DNA of 64,000 nucleotides. Origin: Flagellimonas aurea. Lineage in GTDB: Bacteria; Bacteroidota; Bacteroidia; Flavobacteriales; Flavobacteriaceae. Under the pieces are notes generated by a model. It searched no databases. It worked only from the letters and a program-made list of their open reading frames with translations, and had not been told where the DNA came from. Below, piece after piece: positions 45,023-54,683 of the stretch (position 1 is the stretch's first letter; each line of letters begins with the position of its first letter). Location: assembly GCF_017313785.1 (NCBI RefSeq), contig NZ_JAFLNL010000013.1:1-64000 (forward strand). The letters run 5' to 3'. The translations under genes were made by a program, and so were the position numbers.

Positions 45023-46284
45023 TGAACAGGAAAGAAAAACTCGGTAGAATATTTCTAGTTTTATTGAGTTTGTTCGTAGTGATGTTGGGCTACGGCATTT
45101 TATTGCCTACCCTCCCATATTATACCGAAAAACTGGCTTTAAAAGACAATCTGGATACGGACCTTATCAACTTCCATATCGGAATGTTGACCAGTATTTA
45201 TCCGTTGTTCCAACTCTTGTTCGTTATCGTCTGGGGCAAGCTTTCCGATAAACACGGCCGTAAACCTATAATACTATTGGGGCTTGTAGGTTTTGTCGTG
45301 ATGAACTTGCTAACCGGTCTTTCCACTTCTCTGTCGATGCTATATATAGCCCGTATCATAGGGGGCATCTTTACGTCAGCGGTCACTCCGGTCAGTAATG
45401 CCTATTTAAGTGATATTACCTCTGAAAAGCGAAGGACCAAAATAATGGCCTGGTCTGGGGTCGCTATCAGTTCCGGGGTGATATTTGGCCCTGTTCTGGG
45501 GGGATTTCTGTCGCAAACGAACCTACATTATACATACTCTTTTGGGGTGTTCCACTTAGACGGTTTTTCGGTTCCCTTTATTTTGGCTGCTCTTTTGGGC
45601 TTTGTGGTATTGCTGATAATCATAAAATGGCTGAAGAATACCGAAATAAAAAAACGTATTGTTTCTGAGGCGGTCAAATTCAGTTTTTCCCTGAGTAACT
45701 ATTTTATCATTTTGTTGCTCCTATCCTTTGCGATACAGTTTGTGGTTACCCTGTTTGAGACCGTGTTTTCAATTTATGGGAAGGATGAGTTGGCATTTAC
45801 AACCAATCAGGTGGGTATCGGTTTTATGCTCTGTGGTTCGGTAATGGCCGTTTTGCAGCCTGTGTTCGCGACCTATGGCGAAAAAATGCTGACCTCAAAA
45901 CAGCAAATAACATTAGGGTTATTAATATCCGGTGTTTCGTTAATTGTCTTCCCCTTTGTGAGCGGTGAACTATACATTTACGGTACCATAATAATTTTCG
46001 CAGCTGGGGGAGCCATGGTGACACCAAACCTGCTTTCGGCAATTTCTTTGATTTCCCGGGATAATACGGGAAGGAATATATCCATTCAAAGTTCCACGAA
46101 CAGTATCGGACAGATTTTGGGCCCGGTACTGGGGACTTGGCTGATAGCTGGTGGGTTTTATTACCCTTTTATTATTGCCGGTGCAACCATTTTTGGTGCT
46201 ATGGGACTGGTTTACTTTTTGAAGCGACCAAATAAAGGGATTGACGGGCCCTTAAGCATAAAAAACTTTAGGGATGGATCATAG
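45022..46284 (+). CDS. MFS efflux transporter (TetA-like drug/H+ antiporter group)
   Basis: Twelve-helix major facilitator, 420 residues. ATG 45022 overlaps the CopB stop; an upstream in-frame ATG lies inside CopB and was rejected. Conserved motif A is seen in LSDKHGRKPIILLG (loop 2-3) and motif C-like ISSGVIFGPVLGGFL in helix 5, which mark drug:H+ antiporters. Closest by look to the TetA/Bcr group; the substrate is unknown. It overlaps the phospholipase D gene by 11 bp. Confidence 0.87.
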   Translation: MNRKEKLGRIFLVLLSLFVVMLGYGILLPTLPYYTEKLALKDNLDTDLINFHIGMLTSIYPLFQLLFVIVWGKLSDKHGRKPIILLGLVGFVVMNLLTGLSTSLSMLYIARIIGGIFTSAVTPVSNAYLSDITSEKRRTKIMAWSGVAISSGVIFGPVLGGFLSQTNLHYTYSFGVFHLDGFSVPFILAALLGFVVLLIIIKWLKNTEIKKRIVSEAVKFSFSLSNYFIILLLLSFAIQFVVTLFETVFSIYGKDELAFTTNQVGIGFMLCGSVMAVLQPVFATYGEKMLTSKQQITLGLLISGVSLIVFPFVSGELYIYGTIIIFAAGGAMVTPNLLSAISLISRDNTGRNISIQSSTNSIGQILGPVLGTWLIAGGFYYPFIIAGATIFGAMGLVYFLKRPNKGIDGPLSIKNFRDGS

Positions 46285-47455
46285 AAAATGTAGTAAAACA
46301 GCACTTCAAAATGCTGCTGACAATTCGAAATATGTTGAATTGGTTCGTTCGGGAGAAGACTATTTTTTAAGGCTGGAAAAGTTAATCGATAAGGCAGAAA
46401 AAGAAATCCATATACAGACCTATATTTTTGAAAACGATGATACGGGAAACCGTATAGCCTCCTGTTTGAAGAAAGCCGCTCAACGAAAGGTAAAGGTATA
46501 TGTCTTATTGGACGCCTATGGTAGCGCTGCATTACCCAATAGTTTTGCCCAGGATTTGGTGCAGCATGGTATTTTACTTCGTTTTTTTTCACCTTTATTC
46601 TCTCTGAACAATTTTTATATCGGCAGGCGGATGCACCATAAAATTGTGGTCGCCGATGAAAAAATGGCATTGATAGGCGGAATCAATATTGCCGATAAGT
46701 ACCACGGAACCACAGGTTCGGAACCTTGGTTGGACTATGCCGTTCAGTTAAACTGCCCAGCAGCCAAGAATCTACAAATATTGTGTAGCGATTATTTTTT
46801 CAAAAAAGGGAGTTCAAAAAAAATACCACCAGTTTTACATTCGGCCGGTAGTGCACTCGTGGGTATTTTACAAAACGACTGGCTACAGCAAAAAACGGAA
46901 GTCTGTGATACCTACACGAACGCCTTCATTCATGCCGAAAAGGAAATTGTAATCGTGGGCTCGTATTTTTTACCTGGAAACAGATTGGCAAAGGCTTTGA
47001 AAAAGGCGTGTAAAAGAGGAATAAAAACAACGGTGATCTTAGCGGGTATTAGCGATGTGCCTTTGGTGCGTAGGGCAACCGAACATTTGTACTCCTCTTT
47101 TCTAGACGACCATATGAGAATCTATGAGTGGAACAAATCCGTAGTACACGGTAAAGCTGCGGTGGTTGATAACAAATGGTCTACCGTAGGTTCATTTAAC
47201 TTGAACAGTCTTAGTTGCTATGGCAGCATTGAAATGAACGTAGAGGTTCACTCAGTAGAATTTGCCGAAAACCTTCGGGCTGACTTTGAAATAGTTATAA
47301 GCGAGTGTAGCGAAATTACAAAGGGGAGTCTAAGACAAAGAGCCGGTATATTCAATAAGTTGGGTAATTGGATTTTTTACCAAATGGTACGAACGATTAT
47401 GCTTTTTCTGACCTTTCTTCCGCATTTAAGGTTTTTGAAAAATTATAGGTTATAA
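46274..47455 (+). CDS. Phospholipase D-like / cardiolipin synthase B-type protein
   Basis: A 393-residue protein with two HxK motifs of the phospholipase D superfamily: HHKIVVADEKMALIGG (first) and HGKAAVVDNKWSTVGS (second), each needed for one active site. The absence of an N-terminal membrane pair distinguishes ClsB-like proteins from ClsA. It could exchange phospholipid headgroups to make cardiolipin or phosphatidylglycerol under stress. The start overlaps the MFS gene, so the three-gene copB-MFS-PLD unit is likely one transcript. Confidence 0.88.
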   Translation: MDHRKCSKTALQNAADNSKYVELVRSGEDYFLRLEKLIDKAEKEIHIQTYIFENDDTGNRIASCLKKAAQRKVKVYVLLDAYGSAALPNSFAQDLVQHGILLRFFSPLFSLNNFYIGRRMHHKIVVADEKMALIGGINIADKYHGTTGSEPWLDYAVQLNCPAAKNLQILCSDYFFKKGSSKKIPPVLHSAGSALVGILQNDWLQQKTEVCDTYTNAFIHAEKEIVIVGSYFLPGNRLAKALKKACKRGIKTTVILAGISDVPLVRRATEHLYSSFLDDHMRIYEWNKSVVHGKAAVVDNKWSTVGSFNLNSLSCYGSIEMNVEVHSVEFAENLRADFEIVISECSEITKGSLRQRAGIFNKLGNWIFYQMVRTIMLFLTFLPHLRFLKNYRL

Positions 47456-47633
47456 TATGTTGGCAAGTGGTTAAATGGTTGGGCTCGTTTATCTGTCTTT
47501 ACGACCCGAGCAGCAAACCATACGGCACAAGAACCTAAAATAAGGAAATATACAATCAGTGGCGGAATGCAAACTGTAACTGCGCTAGGCACCATACATA
47601 TAAAACGATTAGTAATATTGAAATACATTAATA

Positions 47634-48086
47634 ATGACAGATTTAACACCAAACGCGATCGAACGCATACTCAGGAACAATTACCTCGGCCACTTGGCCT
47701 ATCTATGGCAAGGGAAGCCCCATGTGATTCCCTTTACCTATTATTTTGACCCTACGGACAATACGATCATTAGCTATACCTCGGAAGGCCATAAAATCGA
47801 TGCGATGCGAGCCAACAAATCGGTTGCCGTTCAAGTCGAACAAGTGCAATCCATATCCAATTGGGAATCGGTCATGTTACAAGGTACATTCGAAGAAATT
47901 CGAGGCAGTAGTGCCAAACAAAAATTACATCTATTCACCGAAGGCGTGAAGGACATTATCCGTAGAAAAGAAAACAGAGAGGTAGGGTTCATCAATGAAT
48001 TTTCCAGTAAATCATCTGCTAATGGCATTCCAGTCGTCTTTCAAATCAAAATACTAGAAATGTCGGGTAAAAGAAGAAAAAAATAA
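47634..48086 (+). CDS. Pyridoxamine 5'-phosphate oxidase-like flavin-binding protein
   Basis: A 150-residue split-barrel protein of the PNPOx-like superfamily. The early part LGHLAYLWQGKPHVIPFTYYFD and YTSEGHKIDAMRANKSVAVQVEQ matches heme-utilisation or nitroreductase-like small FMN-binding proteins rather than true PdxH. Such proteins are often encoded with Usp and redox genes. It is separated from the preceding gene by 178 bp and followed by a hairpin terminator. Confidence 0.85.
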   Translation: MTDLTPNAIERILRNNYLGHLAYLWQGKPHVIPFTYYFDPTDNTIISYTSEGHKIDAMRANKSVAVQVEQVQSISNWESVMLQGTFEEIRGSSAKQKLHLFTEGVKDIIRRKENREVGFINEFSSKSSANGIPVVFQIKILEMSGKRRKK

Positions 48087-48095
48087 AAGATAGAT

Positions 48096-48120
48096 TTCAA
48101 AAAGAGACCATCTTTTTGAA
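48096..48120 (+). terminator. Probable terminator hairpin after the flavin-binding protein gene
   Basis: A perfect 10-bp stem (48096-48105 with 48111-48120) around a 5-base loop, 10 bases after the stop codon. The right arm contains the T run (TCTTTTTGAA). It closes the 13-48 kb plus-strand array. The stem is AT-rich, so strength is uncertain. Confidence 0.5.
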
Positions 48121-48580
48121 TCATAGGATTCCGAAATGAGAAACGAAAAGATTTTAACGTGGTTAAAAAAAATTAAACAAGGCCAAAATTCGTTTAAAAT
48201 TGGAATACGATTTTTAAGGTCTAAGTAATCTCTAATCTAATAATTGAAGAAAATTAAGCTCACGGCGTATTGTGGCAAAACCATTCTGGGACATTTTAAT
48301 GACCCTAAAGCAATTGATCGGAACATTATATTGGATCCCGACACCAAATCTGACCTATTATCTCCTGAAAGGATTCATAACCACAAACAGAACCCAAATT
48401 CACGCAAAATTTAGAGAAATCACTCTTAACTGTTAATCACATTTGCCCTTGCTGCTTAAAATTAAGGTTATTATACTATTAAACGATCCTGGTTTGGGAG
48501 GTAAGCATAAAAAGATTGGGGCATCTACGAATCAGCTTTTAAAATTGATCAATTGCAAATGATATAATTCAATTATGAAT
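48121..48580. other. Gene-free AT-rich stretch between convergent units
   Basis: No open frame of note on either strand. Sequence is AT-rich without repeats or tRNA-like parts. It lies between the plus-strand array and the minus-strand mtfA-like gene, so both units converge here. Some short fragments (around 48250-48400) might be gene remains but I could not connect them to any protein. Confidence 0.4.
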
Positions 48581-49354
48581 TCAGGCCTCAGGATTCTGCA
48601 TAAAGCACACAACCAACATGTTATAAAGTTCTGGATGTTTTTTTTTGAGTAAATCTGGACGTTCAAAAAAATACTCTGAAGCAACTGCAAAAAATTCAAC
48701 AGCGTTTGTTCCACCATATTTTCGAATATCAGAATGGTCACTGTTTATCGCTTCCATTTCCTTATGGATCAAATTTATCCAAGGTATGGTATATTGATGC
48801 TCTAATAATCTTTCCGGAATACCATCTGCAAAATCATCAAGCTTATCTAAAAGGTGTACAAATTCGTGTATGCCGGTATTGCTTTTATCACTTTGGTTCA
48901 CAAAACCATGGTATAATGCCTTTTTTGATAATATCATCTGTTTTTCAAAACGTCCGTTACCAACAATTCCACCAATATTCCGTGTTTTTGCCTTACCATT
49001 GAATTGCATGTCCGCATTGAAGTAATCGGGATATAACAAGATTCCACTTAAATTGGTATAATGCCACTCTTCAAATCCAAAAACAGGTATAATTGCACTT
49101 GCCGCAATCAAAACCTTATCAAGATCTTGTAATTCCAATCGCACACCTTCAATGTAGACTTCACTTAGAAATTCCATCATTCTGCGTTGAAATAGCATTT
49201 GCTTGTTTCCAGGAAGATTTCGGTAGTAAACCACATAAGCCATTGCCAGCTCATGCCAGTGACCAGGAAAAGGCCGAGGTTTACGCCGTTGCGACTTTCT
49301 ATAGTTATAAACAAAAAATAGAAGAATAACTATTAATACAAAAACATAAATCAT
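48581..49354 (-). CDS. mtfA: MtfA-like zinc-dependent peptidase (M90 family)
   Basis: A 257-residue protein with a short N-terminal membrane helix (YVFVLIVILLFFVYNY), the zinc motif HEFVH (in TGIHEFVHLLDKLD) and the third-ligand region GGTNAVEFFAVASEYFF that characterise MtfA (M90). MtfA inactivates the Mlc repressor in enteric bacteria; in Bacteroidota the target is unknown. It starts 7 bp after the end of the truncated patatin gene. Confidence 0.88.
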   Translation of the reverse strand: MIYVFVLIVILLFFVYNYRKSQRRKPRPFPGHWHELAMAYVVYYRNLPGNKQMLFQRRMMEFLSEVYIEGVRLELQDLDKVLIAASAIIPVFGFEEWHYTNLSGILLYPDYFNADMQFNGKAKTRNIGGIVGNGRFEKQMILSKKALYHGFVNQSDKSNTGIHEFVHLLDKLDDFADGIPERLLEHQYTIPWINLIHKEMEAINSDHSDIRKYGGTNAVEFFAVASEYFFERPDLLKKKHPELYNMLVVCFMQNPEA

Positions 49355-49361
49355 ATTTGTG

Positions 49362-49613
49362 TTACTTCAGTAAAGTGAATCTCTTATTGAAGATTCCCAA
49401 TTTAAAGATCTTCAAAAACTCCTTTTTGTGCGACAGGTCTAGAATCTCCAACGGGGTATATCCAAACCAGTACAATGCCGCGATGATACTTCCCGCACTG
49501 GATCCGGAAACATCTTCCGGAAATATCCCGTGGTCGTTAAGGGCCTGAAGGACCCCTATATGGGCAGCTCCCCTTGCACCTCCTCCTGACAAAGCAATTC
49601 CAATCAATGGCAT
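49362..49613 (-). pseudogene. Truncated patatin-like phospholipase
   Basis: Only the first 83 residues of a patatin domain remain. The oxyanion loop [13 protein letters not shown] and the nucleophile elbow GSSAGS are intact, but the usual 250-300 residue protein including the catalytic Asp-Gly motif is missing: the frame stops at 49362, just before mtfA. Most likely a deletion joined the patatin 5' part to the mtfA region. It lies 14 bp downstream of the histidine-kinase::RND chimera, as if once part of that operon. Confidence 0.82.
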
Positions 49614-49627
49614 CTTTTAAATTGTTT

Positions 49628-51334
49628 TTACTCCTTCAACAATTTAAGTATAATTGGAAGTACCACCAATAACAATGGCAATGCGAAGACCAACCCTCCG
49701 ATGACGGCAATCGCCAAGGGCTGGTGCAACTGGGCCCCTGCTCCGATACCCAGGGCCAAGGGGATCAAGGCCATGATTGCGGCAGTGGCTGTCATTAATT
49801 TGGGCCGCAATCGTTGCGCTATGGAATATTCGATCTTTTGTGGGTGTGATAACGAAACATCACATTCTTGGTACTGTTGATAGGTAAAAATGGCATTCTC
49901 CCCGATAATCCCAACTATCATAATGATACCTGTGTAACTTCCTACATTCAAAGGTGTTCCTGTCAATAATAGACTCAACAGACAACCTGCAACCCCTAAA
50001 ATGGCAATGAATATGATGGCAAGAGCAATCTTGATCTTTCTGAACAGAAACAATATGACGGTAAAGACCAACAGTACCGCGGCAATCAAAATGAGCATCA
50101 ATTCCTTAAAAGCCTGTTGTTGTTGCTGGTATTCCCCTCCATATTCAATATGATACCCCGGGGGAAGGCTGATCTTCGTGGACAGATTGTTTCGGATATC
50201 GGTCAAGGTAGACCCAAGGTCCCTGTTGTTCAAGCGAGCCGTAACGACCCCTATGGATTTTTGGTTTTCCCGATTGATCTCTGCCACTCCCTTCCCTATT
50301 TCAATTTTCGCCACTTTTTGTAAGGGTACAATATCCCCACTGGGCAATTGCAGGGTCATTTGTTGGATATCGGAAACCGAATTGGTGTTGGTGCCGGGAA
50401 ATACCAACCGGATATTCACTACCTGCTCCCTTTCAATTATACTACTGATGACCACCCCTTGGATCTGGGTTTCCAGTTGCTCGATATTGGCGAACTGGTT
50501 GTTCTCGATCTTGGTCAACAAGGTCAAGCGCTTGGTCATTTGGGAGAGTCGCTGTATATCCCTTTGGATGGAAGTGAGTTGTTCGAACTGCTGGTCGTCC
50601 AATGGTTCCTCCATATTGATCACGTTCTCGATCTTTGCCTGTATAATGGCCAAGGGGGTCTGCATCTCATGGGATACATCCTCCGTATATTGTTTCAGGT
50701 TCCGATAATCCGAACGGACCTTATTGGTCAAGATCTTGATCTCTGAATTCAATTCGGAGAACTCCAGGATTCCACTGTCCATCAGGGCGATGGGAGCATC
50801 GGAGCTGAGCGAAAACCGTTTCATTTGCTCCAGGTTGTGGAAAAAAGGGGTCCACAGTTTTTGGTTCCTCGAACGATTCACATAAAACAGGAACAGGAAT
50901 ACCAAAAGGATGATCACCAAATAGGAAATGACCACGGCGATCAGGATATTCTCCGATTCCACCACAAGTGCGCGGACCGTGATCCTATAATTTTCACCAT
51001 TGATGGCGGAGAAGGTGGACAGTTCCCTGAACTCTTCCATTTCATCTTGTGAGGGATCATAGATGATGGTATCCTTTAGCACCTCATTGCCCAACCGGGA
51101 TACCTTTTGGATCTCGACCACCGGGGACAATTGAAAAGGCTCCGGATTTTCGATCAGGGAACTTTCGATCCGTGCCTCTGTCGAACGGAGCTCTTCCTCC
51201 ACTTCAGACTGGAGCAGGTTCCTCAGATAGAAATAAAGGGCCACCGTACTGACCAACATCAACAGGGCACTGATCCCCAAAAAAGTTTTGGAGGTCTTTC
51301 TGATCAATCGTATTTTTTTCAAGGTATCCCCCAT
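49628..51334 (-). pseudogene. In-frame chimera: sensor histidine kinase N-terminus fused to RND pump C-terminus
   Basis: A 568-residue open frame from two unrelated genes. Residues 1-280 are a sensor kinase front: helix 14-39, periplasmic sensor, helix 129-151, linker, and the HisKA box EDVSHEMQTPLAI with His222; the ATP-binding N, G1 and G2 boxes are absent. From about residue 285 (junction near 50440-50490) the sequence is the C-terminal part of an AcrB/CusA-like RND pump: second porter part (REQVVNIRLVFPG, DIVPLQKVAKI) and TM8-12 (LLVFTVILFLF, ALAIIFIAILG, GIIMIVGIIGENAI, ALIPLALGIGAGA, PLLLVVLPIIL). No frameshift or stop at the join. Probably a deletion fusing a kinase gene to a pump gene downstream; likely non-functional, but the frame is intact. 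Confidence 0.87.
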
Positions 51335-51337
51335 AGA

Positions 51338-52012
51338 TCACTCTTCCACGAACTTATACCCACTTCCGTAGGCCGTTTTGATATACTTGGCCCCTGCTTC
51401 GGTCAATTTTTTGCGCAGGTTGTTGATATGGACATAAATAAAATCAAAATTATCCGCAAGATCGCTATGATCCCCCCATAAATGTTCGGCGATGATCTCT
51501 TTGGAAAGCACCCGTCCCTTATTGGTGACAAAAAAAAGCAAGAGATCGAATTCCTTACGGGTCAAGGAAAGGGCTTGCTCATTGACATAAGCGGTCCTAG
51601 AGCGCGTATCAATGGAAATCTCGTGGAACTCCAAACGGTCATTGCCCCCAAACTTGCCCCTTCTCAAAACCGCCTTTATCCTCGAATTGAGTTCGGCCAA
51701 ATGAAAGGGTTTGGTCAAATAGTCATCGGCACCCAGATCCAATCCTTCCAGTTTATCGTCCAAGGAATTGTTGGCGGAGATGATGATGGTCGGGGTCTCC
51801 GAACGGTTGCGCTTCAACAGTTTTAGGATATCCAATCCACTACCGGTGATCAGGTTGATGTCCAGGACCAACAGATCATATTCATAGAGGTCAATCTTAT
51901 AGAGGGCCTCGTGGTAGTCTGAAGCCATTTCACAGACATTGCCATCCCTTTCCAAATAGGTGGCAATGGATTTCTGGAGTTCGGTCTCGTCTTCTGCAAT
52001 AAGGATCTTCAT
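51338..52012 (-). CDS. OmpR/PhoB-family response regulator
   Basis: A 224-residue two-component regulator. Receiver domain at 1-120 with the acidic pocket (ILIAEDETE), phosphorylation Asp in LLVLDINLI and the YLTKPF switch; winged-helix DNA-binding domain from about 128 to the end (RTAYVNEQALSLTRKEFDLLLFF ... YIKTAYGSGYKF). The 3-bp gap to the chimeric kinase gene shows the original regulator-kinase pair. Because the kinase lost its catalytic domain, this regulator is probably orphaned. Confidence 0.93.
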   Translation of the reverse strand: MKILIAEDETELQKSIATYLERDGNVCEMASDYHEALYKIDLYEYDLLVLDINLITGSGLDILKLLKRNRSETPTIIISANNSLDDKLEGLDLGADDYLTKPFHLAELNSRIKAVLRRGKFGGNDRLEFHEISIDTRSRTAYVNEQALSLTRKEFDLLLFFVTNKGRVLSKEIIAEHLWGDHSDLADNFDFIYVHINNLRKKLTEAGAKYIKTAYGSGYKFVEE

Positions 52013-52030
52013 ACCATAAATTTATGGTAT
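52011..52030. promoter_or_regulatory. Perfect 20-bp palindrome at the response-regulator start
   Basis: The 20 bases are a perfect palindrome (left half ATACCATAAA), overlapping the last base pairs of the start codon of the regulator gene and its presumed leader. It could be an autoregulatory binding site for the regulator, or a structure affecting translation start. By itself a 20-bp perfect palindrome is unlikely by chance in a 64-kb window. Confidence 0.4.
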
Positions 52031-52351
52031 AAAAATAGATCTCAAATCTTTAGGAATTCTAAAGTCGCCATCTACACTTCCAGCAATGGATCAGGTTGTT
52101 GCGACTGATGTCCCTTTCATTCCTTCACTAACAAACTATCCATGACTTGAATCGGACGGTTGGATGACAATGATATGCTGATGTGCCAATGCTTTTAATA
52201 CAGCTGGAAGCCAGTTCCATTTTTCCTGAGGTGTACCATTCCTATTTCATTTCCTTTCTTGGCCAACACTATAACCTTTGTTATGGCAAAATTTTGTTTT
52301 CATGTTAAATTATATACCCTATAAGGGATTCCACTTCTCTTTATCGATAGG
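52031..52351. other. Gene-free region between traN end and the response regulator
   Basis: About 320 bases without a convincing gene. On the minus strand a short open stretch around 52200-52310 encodes a protein-like sequence (ITKVIVLAKKGNEIGMV) that ends in a stop and could be a relic of a lost downstream tra or cargo gene. No traO-like product was recognised. The promoter of the regulator gene should lie here. Confidence 0.35.
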
Positions 52352-53137
52352 TCAATAGTTGAGCTCCAACCTTCTGCCTCCACGGCTTTCCAAGAGAATC
52401 AGTCTTAGATGCTCCTTATGGGATAGGACAAATTTGGGTAGCACAAGTACAAATCGTTGGGAAGTCCCGGTTTTAATAATTTTGGGTCGTTCAAAGATAT
52501 AGTGGGGTTCCAACCTGGTTTCTTGATACGAGGATCTCCGTTTCAAGCTGCCATTTATCCTTAGGGCCTCAAGGGTGCCTACTTCAAAATCAATGCCTGA
52601 TCGGTTGTGCACCTCTACGACCATAAATACTTGAGCGTTTCGGTAGACCAACCTTTTCAACCGCAATCGGATTCCCTTTCTTCGCACCGATGCCAAGGCA
52701 CCATTTCCATCACTTGATAGCAATCCACTTAAAAAAGCAAATCGAGCTGTGTGGGAAGCCAAGGAATCCCCTTTTTTACCAGGTAATGGCTGTACTGGAC
52801 CAATGCTGTGCGCCTTGTCCACAAAAAAATGGGTTTGGGCAACGTTTTCCCTATAGGCCACCTTAAATTCATATGCTTGTCCGTCCATGGTGACCACCAA
52901 AAGGTTGGTAATGGTGTTGGCTGTGGCCTGCAATAGCCCAAAATATTGAGCTTCTTCCCGGTTATAGGTAAAGATCGCTTTAGTGTTTCCCGTTATAGCC
53001 TGTTTGATGGGACTGGGAAAAAAGAGGGCCACGTTCATTTGTGAATTGGCTTGGATGGTGTCCAAAACCTTTTGGCCCGATACGGTGTGCCCATAGGCCA
53101 TTAGCATTACTGCAATGATGACGTTTAGTGTTCTCAT
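52352..53137 (-). CDS. traN: Conjugative transposon protein TraN
   Basis: Bacteroidetes TraN (DUF4138), 261 residues, with signal peptide (MRTLNVIIAVMLMAYGHTVSG). The family core FPSPIKQAITGNTKAIFTYNREEAQ is clear and the C-terminal part (FVLVLPKFVLSHKEHLRLIL) is the expected end. Thought to be the VirB9-like outer-membrane-core component of the transfer apparatus. The start overlaps the TraM stop by 4 bp. It is the last tra gene left; TraO, P and Q are not found after it. Confidence 0.87.
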   Translation of the reverse strand: MRTLNVIIAVMLMAYGHTVSGQKVLDTIQANSQMNVALFFPSPIKQAITGNTKAIFTYNREEAQYFGLLQATANTITNLLVVTMDGQAYEFKVAYRENVAQTHFFVDKAHSIGPVQPLPGKKGDSLASHTARFAFLSGLLSSDGNGALASVRRKGIRLRLKRLVYRNAQVFMVVEVHNRSGIDFEVGTLEALRINGSLKRRSSYQETRLEPHYIFERPKIIKTGTSQRFVLVLPKFVLSHKEHLRLILLESRGGRRLELNY

Positions 53138-54066
53138 GATCTAGGTATTAAGAAAAATTGATAATGGTCGGAAATCTGAACTTTAACGGTACGTTGATCA
53201 CGCTGAAATATGCGTTTGATCCCATTGAACTGGGGCACACCCGGCACATTGATCTCTCCAAGGCCCTCATCCAAAGACCGATCCACCACTTCACCCCGCA
53301 GATGGTTCTTCACATAAATCCCTTCCTGCCCATCCTGGGCATCATAGGCTTGCATATCCATAAGGGTTGTCCCCAATCGGGTAAGTTCCACCATCACCCG
53401 GTTGGGCCTTATCTTTACAAAGCCATAGAGGCGGGTACCTCCTGGCATCCTTTTCCCATCCACAACATAGTCATGGGCGAGTCGCAAGTCCAATCGTTGT
53501 CCATCCCGAAGGGTCTGGTCCCCATCCACATACACCTTGGCCACAGCAGTAGTTGGTAAATTTCCATCGGAACGGTTCCTTTTTGGATTGGAGGCAAAGA
53601 ACAGTTGATGTACCAATCCTAGCTCCGTTTCCGTCCTTGGGGAACCCATTGTCAACTTTTCATCGTCTACCTTTACCTTCTTTACAGTCCCCAACTTGGG
53701 CATTACACCTGCATCCGATACAGAATTTTTTTTTGCAGTAAAGGCATTGATATCATAGACGCTGTCTATGATACGCTGCTTTTCATATTCCATATAATCG
53801 GGATTGAAATACCCTTTATCATCCACCATGTGGTCGGGATACACTTGGGGTGCCGTGGATTGTTTTTCCACCTTGATGGCTTCCACGGCTTCCAGTTTGG
53901 TTTCAAACTCCACCGAAGTGTCCTCCAGATCCGGCATGGGGATCCTCCCTACATCAAGGCTTTCCTTTTTTGGCTTACCAAAAGTGACGATGCTATATAT
54001 GGTGATAAAGAGTACCATACATGCCAGTACCAGCACAAAAACTATTTTATTCTTCTGTGTTTTCAT
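53134..54066 (-). CDS. traM: Conjugative transposon protein TraM
   Basis: A 310-residue TraM: one membrane helix near the N-terminus (VFVLVLACMVLFITIYSIVTF), a variable Pro/Lys-rich middle with PRTETELGLVHQLFF at about 140, and the conserved C-terminal beta domain (TAVAKVYVDGDQTLRDGQRLDLRL, PGGTRLYGFVKI) that is VirB10-like. It overlaps TraK by 20 bp and TraN by 4 bp. No TraL gene lies between K and M, which is unusual compared with CTnDOT-like order. Confidence 0.88.
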   Translation of the reverse strand: MKTQKNKIVFVLVLACMVLFITIYSIVTFGKPKKESLDVGRIPMPDLEDTSVEFETKLEAVEAIKVEKQSTAPQVYPDHMVDDKGYFNPDYMEYEKQRIIDSVYDINAFTAKKNSVSDAGVMPKLGTVKKVKVDDEKLTMGSPRTETELGLVHQLFFASNPKRNRSDGNLPTTAVAKVYVDGDQTLRDGQRLDLRLAHDYVVDGKRMPGGTRLYGFVKIRPNRVMVELTRLGTTLMDMQAYDAQDGQEGIYVKNHLRGEVVDRSLDEGLGEINVPGVPQFNGIKRIFQRDQRTVKVQISDHYQFFLIPRS

Positions 54067-54673
54067 GAGTTTCTAGTTTACGAAGTGAGTTTTCAAAAAA
54101 ATCAGTGATCAACAATCCATGAGGATTATGGGGAAAATTCCGTTCCACCTGGATCAAATGTCCCGAGGTCACCAGTTCATAGGTATCGGTGACGGTTCCC
54201 CGATTGATCCGTATATGCAATTGGGTCCTAAACGCAAAGGAAGACCCATCCCAATCCAGCTCTGTATCGATTCGGATGACCTCTTGCACAAGGGAATATT
54301 GCAACAACCGGTTATAGAAACCGTCTGCCTTTTTCTGTTGAAAGACAGCACCAACGGAGGCATTGCCCAACCAAAGGGCCCTTTCCATGTTCTTCTCATA
54401 ACTGCCGGCATCCACCCCATAAAACCACCTATGAAACTGTTCCAAATGGGCCAGGGCCTCCACTTCCAGATGATCCCGTTGTTCGGCCCAGGAAAGCGGT
54501 ATGACCTCCCCTTCCCCATTGACCACGAAGGCCCCGTTCAACGATTCACGGTATATCCTGCCCACTAGGACCATAGCAACCATACAGACCAAAACCGAGG
54601 CGATAACCACGGCAAGAACCACAAAACGGTTGAGCCGCAGCACATGAACAATACTTTTAAAAGGTGTTTTCAT
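54047..54673 (-). CDS. traK: Conjugative transposon protein TraK
   Basis: VirB8-like inner-membrane component. The true start is at 54673 (MKTPFKSIVHVLR), giving 208 residues; the same frame is open farther upstream to 55024 but that part is a shadow of traJ. N-terminal helix at about 17-40 (FVVLAVVIASVLVCMVAMVLV), then a soluble periplasmic domain including FHRWFYGVDAGSYEKNMERALWLG. It lies 10 bp after the traJ stop. Confidence 0.88.
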   Translation of the reverse strand: MKTPFKSIVHVLRLNRFVVLAVVIASVLVCMVAMVLVGRIYRESLNGAFVVNGEGEVIPLSWAEQRDHLEVEALAHLEQFHRWFYGVDAGSYEKNMERALWLGNASVGAVFQQKKADGFYNRLLQYSLVQEVIRIDTELDWDGSSFAFRTQLHIRINRGTVTDTYELVTSGHLIQVERNFPHNPHGLLITDFFENSLRKLETHENTEE

Positions 54674-54683
54674 AGACTTCAAT

